Of a stretch of 9,200 nucleotides of DNA, positions 1 through 7,083 are shown in pieces (the stretch's first letter is position 1; each line of letters starts with the position of its first letter). The translations under genes were made by a program, and so were the position numbers. The DNA is taken from contig JADFRO010000098.1 of NCBI GenBank assembly GCA_022561255.1, positions 1 through 9,200 of the forward strand, in the 5' to 3' direction. The notes under the pieces are model-generated. The model was not told the origin of the DNA, did no database searches, and was given only the letters and a program-made list of their open reading frames with translations. The stretch comes from Planctomycetota bacterium (lineage in GTDB: Bacteria > Planctomycetota > Phycisphaerae > UBA1845).

Positions 1-1209
1 ACGGTAATGGTACATGCGCTGCTCGTCGACGAACTCGGGCGTGAGGAATTCGTCGAGAAAGGTCACGTCGTTGTAGAGGCTCCGAACCTCGAAAATCTTC
101 TCGCGGCCGGGTGATCCGCGACCGACGACGCGCCCCTTGGGAACCTTATCCTTCCCCCATTCCCGCCGTACGGTCATGTCGTCGCAGGCGTCGTACTCGG
201 GTCCGTAACGACCTGTGTTCCAGCGATGTTCGATGTCGCGGAGCAGCTCGATCCCGAGCTTGTAGGGGTTGAGTTGCCCCGGCGACGTCGCCAGCGTACC
301 CGCGTGATGCTCGCAGTAATCGATCAGTTCGTCGTCCTGCAGCACGTAGTTGGTCATGATCGTGGAGTGCCAATAGCTGGCCCATCCCTCGTTCATGATC
401 TTCGTCTGACCTTGCGGCGCGAAGTAATACGCCTCCTCGCGCACGATGGCGAGCAGGTCGGCCTCCCAGTCCTCCAGCGGAGCGTTTTCCAGTAGAAACA
501 GCATGACGTCGCGCACGGGCCGTGCGGGGAAACGGCCCTTAGCCTTCGCCTCTTCCTCGTCCTGGTCAGCCTGCTCTCGCTTGATGCGCTCGGGCGGGTT
601 GATGTAACGATCCATGTAGTTCTTCGCCGGGAACCGCGCCGGTGGCAGCTTGTCGTTCGTGTCGTCGCCGGTTTTGGGCGTCTTACGCGGTTCTCTGCAC
701 ATGAACACGGAGTGCGGGTCGATGAGGTTTTCGAAGCAGAGGTAAGTATCGAGGGCCTGTTCGACCGCCTCCAAACCGTGCCGTTCGATGTATCGCCGTA
801 CCCGCGTGGCGTGGTTGGCCATCTCGTCCATCATGCGACGGTCGGTCTTGCTGAACCACTTGTTGTTCTTGAAGAAATCGCAGTGCCCGTATACGTGTGC
901 GATAACGGTCTTGTGGTCGACCATCATGTTATCGTTGAGCAGATAGGCGTAACAAGGGTTGTTGTTGATGACCATTTCGTAGATGCGCCCCAGTCCGTAT
1001 CTGTGCTGCTTGCGCAGGCGCTCATACTGCATTCCGAATCGCCAGTGGGGGTATCGCTGTGGGAACCCGCCGTAGGCCGCTACCTGCGACATCTGGTTCG
1101 AGTCGAGCATTTCAAAAACCGTCGGGAAGAAATCAAGCTCTTCGCGCCGTGCATAGTCGGCGATACGCTCGGCGTGTTCGATGATTTCTTTGGGAAGGCC
1201 TAGCTGCAT
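1..1209 (-). CDS. spoVR: SpoVR/YcgB family protein, C-terminus cut by window edge
   Basis: The reverse strand reads open for 403 codons from an ATG at 1209 to the left edge; the family is about 500 residues, so roughly the last 100 are missing. Family hallmarks seen: YPHWRFG at 53-59, NNNPCYAYLL at 82-91, HVYGHCDFFKNN at 105-116, MNEGWASYWHSTIMTNY at 272-288, and HHAGT at 301-305. SpoVR is needed for spore cortex formation in Bacillus and its relative YcgB is a stationary-phase protein in E. coli; its biochemical activity is not established to my knowledge. It is the third gene after prkA and yhbH, 5 bases past the yhbH stop. I chose ATG 1209 because GGAAG lies 9 bases upstream of it. An in-frame ATG at 1218 overlaps the yhbH stop (ATGA) but has no spacing for a ribosome site. 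The conserved His, Glu and Cys residues look like a metal or catalytic centre, which is inference. Confidence 0.95.
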   Translation of the reverse strand, partial: MQLGLPKEIIEHAERIADYARREELDFFPTVFEMLDSNQMSQVAAYGGFPQRYPHWRFGMQYERLRKQHRYGLGRIYEMVINNNPCYAYLLNDNMMVDHKTVIAHVYGHCDFFKNNKWFSKTDRRMMDEMANHATRVRRYIERHGLEAVEQALDTYLCFENLIDPHSVFMCREPRKTPKTGDDTNDKLPPARFPAKNYMDRYINPPERIKREQADQDEEEAKAKGRFPARPVRDVMLFLLENAPLEDWEADLLAIVREEAYYFAPQGQTKIMNEGWASYWHSTIMTNYVLQDDELIDYCEHHAGTLATSPGQLNPYKLGIELLRDIEHRWNTGRYGPEYDACDDMTVRREWGKDKVPKGRVVGRGSPGREKIFEVRSLYNDVTFLDEFLTPEFVDEQRMYHYR

Positions 1210-1214
1210 GGTCC

Positions 1215-2312
1215 TCATCTTCCGGGCGAGAAGAAGATCTTGATGCTGTCGTAAATGTCGTCTTTCGTGTTCACCCGGCTGGTGATGACGCCTTCGTCGT
1301 CGGAGAGGTGCTCATGCAGCACGTTGATGAAGTTTCCGCTGCCGTAGGCGCTGGCGACTTGGCAATATCCGAACATGTTAAGCGAGGGCAGGAGGTTCTC
1401 GTGAAGCATCGTGCAGCACTCCCGACTGTCCGATTCGCTGCTGTTGTCACCGTCGGAAAAATGGAACAGATAGATGTTCCACTCGGAGGGAGCGTAATGG
1501 CGATCGATGAGATCGCGAGCGAGACGAAACGCGCTGCTGATCCGTGTGCCGCCGTCTTCTCGAATTCTAAAGAAGGTTTCGCGGTCGACCTCGCTGGCGC
1601 GCACGTCGTGGACGATGTAGCGGCTCTCGATTCCCTGATAATTTCGGCGCAGCCAGGCGTCGATCCAAAACGCTTCGAGGCGCACGAGTTCTTTCTGCTC
1701 GTCCCCCATTGAGCCGGAGACGTCCATCATGTAGATGATGACGGCGTTGGACTGCGGACTGAGCACGTTCTTCCAGCTGCGAAAGACCTTGTCACGCCGC
1801 TCGAAGATGATGCGCGGGTCGTCGGGATTGTAGATCCCCGACATGATCTGCCGGCGGAGCGCCCTTCGGAAGGTTCGCCTGAAATGACGAAGGGATTCCG
1901 GTCCGCTTTGTCGAATGCCGCTGTATCGGTCACGCTCCGACGTGATGCGGTGCTTACCTTTGGGTTCGATTTTCGGTAACTGCAACTCTTCGCCCAAGAT
2001 GTCGGCGAGTTCATCCAAGCTGACTTCGACTTCGAGGATGTGGTTCCCTTCCTGTGTGCCGCCCGGTCCCAGCCCGCCCTCACCGTCCACCGCGTCTCCG
2101 GGTTTTCCGTCGCCGCTACCCACGCCGGAGTCGTCGTTGTCGCCGTACCGAAAGTGAGGTGTGTCGATGCCGGGGACGGGAATACTGATCGTACGCTTTC
2201 CCTCCCGTCCGAGGAGCTCGCCTCGACTGAGGAATTTGCGCAGGTCGCTGCGTATCTTTCCCTTCACGATCTTTCGGAAGCGCTGGTGATCTTTGTTGAT
2301 CTGTAGAGCCAT
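1215..2312 (-). CDS. yhbH: YeaH/YhbH family protein (DUF444), VWA-like
   Basis: A 365-residue protein of the YeaH/YhbH family. The N-terminus (NKDHQRFRKIVKGKIRSDL, residues 6-24) and IPVPGIDTPHFRYG (44-57) are typical. A Gly/Asp-rich, probably disordered stretch follows (about 57-90), then a basic helical region (about 120-180). The C-terminal half is a von Willebrand A-like fold with a complete MIDAS metal site: DVSGSM at 197-202, Thr256 in GGTRISSA, and Asp287 in FSDGD. VWA proteins commonly act as partners of AAA+ ATPases, and here the AAA+ protein PrkA is encoded just upstream, so a PrkA-YhbH complex is a reasonable inference. The reading frame extends upstream to a TTG at 2330, but the ATG at 2312 gives the family-like start MALQINKDH and is preferred. 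No strong Shine-Dalgarno sequence is visible. The gene sits 111 bp after prkA and 5 bp before spoVR. Confidence 0.95.
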   Translation of the reverse strand: MALQINKDHQRFRKIVKGKIRSDLRKFLSRGELLGREGKRTISIPVPGIDTPHFRYGDNDDSGVGSGDGKPGDAVDGEGGLGPGGTQEGNHILEVEVSLDELADILGEELQLPKIEPKGKHRITSERDRYSGIRQSGPESLRHFRRTFRRALRRQIMSGIYNPDDPRIIFERRDKVFRSWKNVLSPQSNAVIIYMMDVSGSMGDEQKELVRLEAFWIDAWLRRNYQGIESRYIVHDVRASEVDRETFFRIREDGGTRISSAFRLARDLIDRHYAPSEWNIYLFHFSDGDNSSESDSRECCTMLHENLLPSLNMFGYCQVASAYGSGNFINVLHEHLSDDEGVITSRVNTKDDIYDSIKIFFSPGR

Positions 2313-2335
2313 GACATCCGAGCCTACCAAAGCGT

Positions 2336-2393
2336 GTCACGATCGGGTCGCCGAACTTCCGGTCCCACAAACGCCGGTTACCGGAGCTGTGAC
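2336..2393 (-). promoter_or_regulatory. Nested hairpin in the prkA-yhbH gap
   Basis: The 111-bp gap between prkA and yhbH contains nested perfect inverted repeats: an outer GTCAC (2336-2340) with GTGAC (2389-2393), and an inner TCCGGT (2358-2363) with ACCGGA (2380-2385). The second inner arm is also part of a local palindrome, CCGGTTACCGG (2374-2384), so two alternative folds compete. No U-run follows, so a strong intrinsic terminator is unlikely. It may be a processing or stability element that sets different prkA and yhbH levels. This is inferred from base pairing only. Confidence 0.35.
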
Positions 2394-2423
2394 CCTGCTA
2401 CCCCCGTCGGCGCCGCGTGATAG

Positions 2424-4493
2424 CTATTGCTTTTTCGGCTCTTCCTTCGTGTCCCCGCGGGCGAAGATGCTGGCGACGTAGTTGAGGACGTCGGTGGCGC
2501 TGGTCTCGTTGTAGCCGAAGTACTTGATAAGGCGCTGCTTAACGACGTCGATCTTGGCCTGTGTCTCCTCATCCACGACGCCGGACACGACGTTCTTCAA
2601 TTTGATCGTGTCGCGCTGGTCCTCGAAGAGTTTGAGCTCCAAGGCTTTGTGCAGTCGAACGTTCGTGTGGTAGTCGAACTTTTTGCCGTCCAGAGAGAGC
2701 GCGCCAATGTAGTTCATGATTTCCTGGCGGAAATCGTCCTTACGGCTCTCCGGGATGTCGATTTTCTCCTCGATCGATCGCATCAGGCGCTCGTCGGGTT
2801 CCTCGTCCCGGCCGGTGTACTTGTTACGAACCTTCTCGTGTTGCGTATAGGCCCGGACGTTCTCGATGTAGTTGGAGCACAGGCGCGCGATGGCGTCTTC
2901 ATCCGCGCTGATGGCCCGCTGGACCTCGGACTTCAGGATGTCCTCGTACTCCTCCCGAACGGTCGCCAGAAGCTCTCGGTAGCGACCTTTGAGTTCCTCG
3001 TCCGTAATCAGGCTGTGGTGGGCCAAGCCCGCCTCCAGCTCGTTCATCACCATAAACGGATTGATGCACTGCTCCTGGGTCGCCTGATCGCTGACCAGCG
3101 CGTTGGAGAGCTTGTCCTGTATGTATCGCGGGCTGATGCCCTGCATGCCCTCGCGCGGTGACTCGTCGCGCAGTTCTCGAACGGAGTCCTCAGTAAAGTT
3201 GGGAATGCTCCTGCCGTCGTAAAGCTTGAGCTTTTGCATGAGCGTTAGCCCGGCTTTTTTCGGCTCCTCCAGACGCGTCAGAACCGCCCACATGGCGGCT
3301 GTTTCGATCGTGTGCGGTGCGATGTGGATTCCGCGGATACGCTCTTTGTTGAAGTCTTTCTTGTAAATCTTGATTTCGTCGCTGAGGCGCGAATTGTAGG
3401 GGATGTCGATCTTGATCGTACGGTCGCGGAACGCCTCCATCAGCTCGTTGGACTGGAGCTTCTTGTACTCCGGCTCGTTGGTGTGCCCGATGATGACCTC
3501 GTCGATGTGCGTCTGCGCGAACTTCTTGGGTTTCACCATGTGCTCCTGGGACGCGCCGAGCAGGTCGTACAGAAAGGCTACGTCAAGTTTGAGCACCTCG
3601 ATGAACTCGACCATTCCGCGATTGGCAATGTTCAACTCGCCGTCGAAGTTGAACGCGCGGGGATCGCTGTCGCTTCCGTACTCCGCGATTTTTCGGTAGT
3701 TGATGTCGCCCGTGAGCTCGGTCGAATCCTGGTTCTTTTCGTCCTTGGGCTGGAACGTGCCGATGCCCACGCGGTCCTTTTCGCTAAGGACCAGTCGGTG
3801 GACGCGCACGTGCTTGATGACCTGTCCCCAGTCGCCGTCATACTTGAGCAGAAGATCCTCGAAGAGTTTTCGACAGAGCGGGTCGAGCGCGCCGTCGATG
3901 CGAAGCGGCGCGTCGTCGGTGGCGTTCTCGTTCATTTTGGCCAGGACGGCTTTGCGTGCTTCCTTGGGGATCAACTTGAGCGGCTCTTCATGCATCGGGC
4001 AGCGGTAGACCTCGCTCTTGCCGTTCTCCTCCGGAAGGTTCCACGAAAACGTGTACAGCGCCCCCTCGTCCAGGCGCGAGTAATACTCGACGCCTTTCTT
4101 CAACAGACGCGCAATCGTGCTTTTGGAGGATCCGACCGGGCCGTGCAGCAGGAGGATCCGGCGCTCGGTGCCATACTGTTGCGCCGCGGACTTGAAGAAG
4201 TCCACGAGGTTCATCAAAGGCCTATCGAGTCCAAAAATCGCGTCGATACCATCGTCGATTGGGTCGGAGAAGAAGTGGTAGCGAATCATCTCCTGGCGGA
4301 GCGACGTATATCGCTCGCAGCCAAAGTGCATAATCATGTCGTACATACGCTGGAACGCGTTTCGGGCGATACGCGGGTTTTGGGTGACGAGGTCAATGTA
4401 GTCCTCGAACGAACCCTCCCAATGCTGCTCGCGGAATTTGCTTGGGTTGACGTGATCTGCGACGACCGAAACGATTTCAGATGCTTTGGACAT
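2424..4493 (-). CDS. prkA: PrkA family AAA+ serine protein kinase
   Basis: A 689-residue PrkA/YeaG protein, slightly longer than the roughly 630-645 residues of B. subtilis PrkA and E. coli YeaG. Motifs in order: N-terminal HWEGSFEDYIDLV (24-36), Walker A GPVGSSKST (118-126, Lys124 kept), CPMHEEPL (165-172), the Walker-B-like RGMVEFIEVLK (292-302), sensor-1-like VIIGHTNEPEY (333-343), the arginine-finger region FRDRTIKIDIPY (355-366), and GISPRYIQDKLSNAL (452-466). The C-terminal part (after about 400) matches the region assigned to the kinase-like domain. PrkA was described as a Ser protein kinase; an ATP-dependent protease activity has also been reported for the Bacillus protein. The frame is open up to a GTG at 4568, but ATG 4493 is preferred: it has GGGAG 10 bases upstream and starts just before the conserved N-terminus. 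It is the first gene of the prkA-yhbH-spoVR cluster. Confidence 0.97.
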   Translation of the reverse strand: MSKASEIVSVVADHVNPSKFREQHWEGSFEDYIDLVTQNPRIARNAFQRMYDMIMHFGCERYTSLRQEMIRYHFFSDPIDDGIDAIFGLDRPLMNLVDFFKSAAQQYGTERRILLLHGPVGSSKSTIARLLKKGVEYYSRLDEGALYTFSWNLPEENGKSEVYRCPMHEEPLKLIPKEARKAVLAKMNENATDDAPLRIDGALDPLCRKLFEDLLLKYDGDWGQVIKHVRVHRLVLSEKDRVGIGTFQPKDEKNQDSTELTGDINYRKIAEYGSDSDPRAFNFDGELNIANRGMVEFIEVLKLDVAFLYDLLGASQEHMVKPKKFAQTHIDEVIIGHTNEPEYKKLQSNELMEAFRDRTIKIDIPYNSRLSDEIKIYKKDFNKERIRGIHIAPHTIETAAMWAVLTRLEEPKKAGLTLMQKLKLYDGRSIPNFTEDSVRELRDESPREGMQGISPRYIQDKLSNALVSDQATQEQCINPFMVMNELEAGLAHHSLITDEELKGRYRELLATVREEYEDILKSEVQRAISADEDAIARLCSNYIENVRAYTQHEKVRNKYTGRDEEPDERLMRSIEEKIDIPESRKDDFRQEIMNYIGALSLDGKKFDYHTNVRLHKALELKLFEDQRDTIKLKNVVSGVVDEETQAKIDVVKQRLIKYFGYNETSATDVLNYVASIFARGDTKEEPKKQ

Positions 4494-4672
4494 ACCCGCA
4501 GTTCTCCCAGCGGACGTCGGAACCGAGTTCGTTACGCATGCAAAACCGGCGGCGGAGCGCGTGTCCACAAGAACGTGCGTGCGAGAGATCCTGGCGCCTC
4601 ACCAAACCGTCGACGCGAACGTCTCTGCGGGGCGACCGGCACCGTATCGTCAGCCTTGGTTCGCCTCAGCCG

Positions 4673-4701
4673 ATATTAGGACGCCCTAACGGTCGAGTCA
4701 A
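4673..4701 (-). promoter_or_regulatory. Near-consensus sigma-70 promoter for prkA
   Basis: Read on the reverse strand, TTGACT (4701-4696) and TAATAT (4678-4673) are separated by exactly 17 bp. Five of six bases match the -35 consensus, and the -10 is also close. Transcription would start near 4666, leaving a leader of about 170 nt before the prkA ATG. No sigma-54-type element (TGGCAC...TTGC) was seen, so housekeeping-type transcription is suggested. Confidence 0.65.
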
Positions 4702-4731
4702 CGTCGAACGGGCTCCGAGTCCTTGTCTTTA

Positions 4732-4745
4732 CAGTGTCAACACTG
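4732..4745. promoter_or_regulatory. Perfect palindrome, possible activator site for prkA
   Basis: CAGTGT and ACACTG form a perfect 6-bp dyad around CA. Its centre lies about 72 bp upstream of the predicted prkA transcription start, a usual position for an activator. The hexamer GTCAAC occurs inside it (4736-4741), again at 4697-4702 overlapping the -35, and inverted at 4765-4770. The binding factor is unknown. Confidence 0.35.
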
Positions 4746-5056
4746 GCTACCGGTGGACCGCAACGTTGACTTTCGGGCCTGTGGCGTACCGGCAGCCGCG
4801 ACGTTTTCGTCCGCGTCGCCACGAGGATATCGGCCGATCGTGGGTCAGCCCTTTGCACAAGTCCCAAACGGCGGCGACAACGACTTCAGCGGCCAGCCCG
4901 ATCGCGTAGCGTCGAAGCGCGCATCCTCGTTTGCAAACGCCCGTCCGCCTGGACCGCGCGCGCACCGCAACATATACCACCATCGATAGGTTACGCGTCG
5001 CCGATTCGTTGCGACTTGTGGATTCAGGCTCGTGACGACCGCTTATGCCTTCCGAT
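4746..5056. other. Intergenic stretch without a recognised gene
   Basis: I see no convincing gene here. The best candidate on the reverse strand runs from an ATG at 4983 to a stop at 4747 (78 codons), with a moderately hydrophobic segment (YAIGLAAEVVVAAVWDLC) but an Arg-rich remainder, no clear ribosome site and no recognised family. Forward-strand frames of 60-140 codons are Arg/Pro/Ser-rich and look like GC-driven shadows. A 10-bp palindrome ATCGGCCGAT lies at 4829-4838. The stretch is most simply the region between the thiamine gene's end and the prkA control region. Confidence 0.5.
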
Positions 5057-5074
5057 GTCGCGTACGCACGCGAC
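5057..5074 (-). terminator. Hairpin downstream of thiE
   Basis: GTCGCGT and ACGCGAC form a perfect 7-bp, GC-rich stem with a 4-nt loop, about 40 nt after the thiE stop on the reverse strand. No U-tract follows, so it could be an RNA 3'-end stabiliser or a weak terminator rather than a classic intrinsic terminator. Confidence 0.35.
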
Positions 5075-5113
5075 TGTCTTCGCGGCAAACAGGGGCAAGA
5101 TTTCAGATGGAGT

Positions 5114-6307
5114 TCAATTCACCCGGCGCGTTATCGGGCGGCCCGTGGTTATCGGCTCCGACGATCTCTCTCGATCAGCCCGCGCCCGCTCGACGAGCTT
5201 GCGTAGCCGCTCGGTCGCCCTCTTCGGATCGGTGTCGCCGGTGACGCTCTGGCAGACACACACGCAACACGGGGCTGCGGTTAGAACTTGGTCACAGTTG
5301 GTCTCGTCGATGCCGCCGATCGCAACGAGAGGGATCGACGTGTGTCGGCGCGCGGCAGCGAGCGTCTCCGTTCCCGCGATCCGGTTCTGCGGCTTTGTGC
5401 TGGACGCGAACATTGGCCCGACGGCGATGTAGTCCGGGACCGTCTCCGCAGCCCGCTCGATCTGATCAACCGAATGCGTACTGATCCCCACAATATAGGA
5501 AGACGGCAGCAACTTCCGAGCCGCGACGACGCCGAGATCATCTTGTCCCAAGTGTACGCCGTGCGCCCCGCAGGCTGCGGCGATGTCGGGTCGATCGTTG
5601 ATGATCGCGAGCTTTTCGTGCTCGATACACAGCTCGGTCAAGCGGCGTGCTCGGTCGAGCAGCTTTCGATCGCTGAGACTCTTTTCGCGGAGTTGAAGAC
5701 AATCTGCGCCTCCGAGCAGCGCAGCCTCGGCTGTTTTGAACCAGTCGCTGCGGCAGAGTGCTTCGGTGATGATGACGTAGAGTCCCACCGTTGCGAATCG
5801 CGCTTGCGACCGCGCCGTTAGGAGGAGGCGCTGTTCCAGCGTGTACGCACGATAGCGGATGCTTTCGATTCGCTTGGCAAACGTCGCGTCAAAGATCTTT
5901 CCGTATTCCTCGATCGCCCGAAGCGCTTCGGTGAGACGTTTCGCCGCGGCTGCGGCCACTTCGTGGGCGTCTTCCCGGTGGTATTCCCCGTGGGCCTCGA
6001 TCGTCGTTCCGACGTCGCCGACGGTGTCGCGGTGGGCCACGATCGGGTTATCCGCCGGCGAGCAACCGCTGGAAAGGGCTGCGACGTCTGAGCCGTCGTC
6101 CCGGGCGGGCGCGACCGCTTCCCCCGTTGTTCGTAGGCAGGCTTCAAAGCTTCCGGCTGCCTCGCCGAGATCGTGGCGCATCGACTTTGCAGATTGGGTC
6201 AACGCCGCATCGTCGAGACAAAACCGTGCGTACTCCTCCACGACGCGCAGCCCCTCTCGAGCGCGGTTCAGGTTGGCATCAATGATTCGCAGGGCCTGGT
6301 CTTGCAT
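5114..6307 (-). CDS. thiE: ThiD2-ThiE fusion: HMP-P kinase domain and thiamine-phosphate synthase
   Basis: A 397-residue protein, nearly twice a stand-alone ThiE (about 210). Residues 1-165 form the alpha-helical ThiD2-type domain (ALRIIDANLNRAREGLRVVE at 5-24, RHDL at 44-47, RDTVGDVGT at 93-101, RLTEALRAIEEYGKI at 124-138); in this family the domain is an HMP-phosphate kinase. Residues 173-375 are the ThiE TIM barrel, which joins HMP-PP to HET-P to make thiamine phosphate: LQLREKSL (204-211), INDRPDIA (236-243), GVHLGQDDL (250-258), STHS (276-279), DYIAVGPMFASSTK (292-305) and AIGGI (329-333). The fusion would channel HMP-P through both last steps. Oddly, the usual GADGVAV-like strand is AAPCCVCVC (344-352). 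ATG 6307 overlaps the upstream gene's TGA by one base, implying translational coupling, and starts just before the conserved N-terminus; the frame is open further upstream inside that gene. No TPP riboswitch motif was found upstream. Confidence 0.93.
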   Translation of the reverse strand: MQDQALRIIDANLNRAREGLRVVEEYARFCLDDAALTQSAKSMRHDLGEAAGSFEACLRTTGEAVAPARDDGSDVAALSSGCSPADNPIVAHRDTVGDVGTTIEAHGEYHREDAHEVAAAAAKRLTEALRAIEEYGKIFDATFAKRIESIRYRAYTLEQRLLLTARSQARFATVGLYVIITEALCRSDWFKTAEAALLGGADCLQLREKSLSDRKLLDRARRLTELCIEHEKLAIINDRPDIAAACGAHGVHLGQDDLGVVAARKLLPSSYIVGISTHSVDQIERAAETVPDYIAVGPMFASSTKPQNRIAGTETLAAARRHTSIPLVAIGGIDETNCDQVLTAAPCCVCVCQSVTGDTDPKRATERLRKLVERARADRERSSEPITTGRPITRRVN

Positions 6308-6948
6308 CAGGGCAGTGCATCCTCGGCGGCAGAGCGGTTGGCGAATCCGGTTCCGCACTCCGGGCATCTCGGCTCGGGGAGTCCCGTGAGATTGTACCCG
6401 CAGTTGGTGCATTCGTTGTTACGCCGCCGCCGGCGATCGCGAAGGGGACCCAGAACAACCGCGCGGATCGGATGGATCAACAACGCAACGACGATGATCC
6501 AGATGGGCAATCGGAAATAGGTCATCTCCGTGATCGGTGGCCCCCCAACGAGCGGAGCCCGCCAGCCTGCAGCGAGGTTGGCTCGCCACCGCCCGCCGAA
6601 AGAGGGCACGGCTCGAGCATTACCGATGGAGATACGCGTCGCCCACCGCCGAGAGGACCAATTTGGTGGCGGCCCCGTTCGTGGGTTTCCGGAGTCCGGC
6701 GTCGGTTTTCGCTGAACGCGGAAATCCGGGCCCTGCGCCGCCGGGATGACTTCGATGGGCTCGAACGGGCACCAAAACACAAAAACACGCACGCGACCGT
6801 CGTAAAAGTGTGGCACGACCGAGACTCGATCCGTCAGCTCCCAAGAGGCCGAGACGGGCACAAACATACTGACGCTGCCAAAGGTGGCCAGGGCGATGGC
6901 GATGCACGCCATGAGGATTCCGGCGGCGATACGCGTCATACGCCCCAT
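6307..6948 (-). CDS. Membrane protein with C-terminal zinc ribbon, planctomycete type
   Basis: A 213-residue protein of unknown function. An N-terminal hydrophobic helix (about 7-32) is a membrane anchor or uncleaved signal. An extracytoplasmic segment follows (about 35-145) rich in Pro, Arg and Trp, then a second transmembrane helix (LPIWIIVVALLIHPIRAVVL, 147-166) and a basic stop-transfer stretch (RDRRRRR, 170-176). The C-terminus is a four-cysteine zinc ribbon: CTNC (180-183), GYNLTGLPEPR, CPEC (195-198). Such CxxCGYxLxGL...CPECG tails recur in planctomycete membrane proteins; their role is not known to me. The topology predicts both ends in the cytoplasm. ATG 6948 is used; ATG 6939 is an alternative and neither has a clear ribosome site. 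Its stop overlaps the thiE start, so the two are probably one transcript, although nothing in its sequence points to thiamine transport or synthesis. Confidence 0.8.
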   Translation of the reverse strand: MGRMTRIAAGILMACIAIALATFGSVSMFVPVSASWELTDRVSVVPHFYDGRVRVFVFWCPFEPIEVIPAAQGPDFRVQRKPTPDSGNPRTGPPPNWSSRRWATRISIGNARAVPSFGGRWRANLAAGWRAPLVGGPPITEMTYFRLPIWIIVVALLIHPIRAVVLGPLRDRRRRRNNECTNCGYNLTGLPEPRCPECGTGFANRSAAEDALP

Positions 6949-6999
6949 CTTAGCATCGCAGAGCCCCCGGTGGGACTACACGAGTTGTAACTTAATGTT

Positions 7000-7005
7000 T
7001 ATGAT
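7000..7005 (+). promoter_or_regulatory. Candidate -10 element for cysE in the divergent spacer
   Basis: The 135-bp spacer (6949-7083) between the zinc-ribbon gene and cysE has one AT-rich patch. TATGAT (7000-7005) matches the -10 consensus at 5 of 6 bases; the -35 position (6977-6982, TACACG) is poor. Transcription would start near 7012, about 72 nt before the ATG. I could not identify a good promoter for the opposite-strand gene. Confidence 0.3.
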
Positions 7006-7083
7006 TGCCTCCAGGGACTGAGGATCTCCTGAGGTGGCGGCGCGGTCGCACCTCGCACGAACACGGCTTACGGACGCTTCGCT

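Noticed and set aside
712..1203. 163-codon forward frame antisense to spoVR
   Set aside because: Overlaps the conserved SpoVR coding sequence and shows no recognisable domain.
3312..4679. 455-codon open frame antisense to prkA
   Set aside because: It is fully covered by the unmistakable PrkA frame; long antisense frames are expected at this G+C content and codon use, and the product resembles no family.
6472..6990. 172-codon forward frame antisense to the zinc-ribbon gene
   Set aside because: Rich in Arg, Pro and Asp with no domain; the opposite strand has two membrane helices and an intact zinc ribbon.
6949..7083. TPP riboswitch controlling the thiE transcript
   Set aside because: The conserved CUGAGA and ACCUGAUCUGG-type elements were not found on the reverse strand; a resemblance to CTGAGG on the forward strand is too short.
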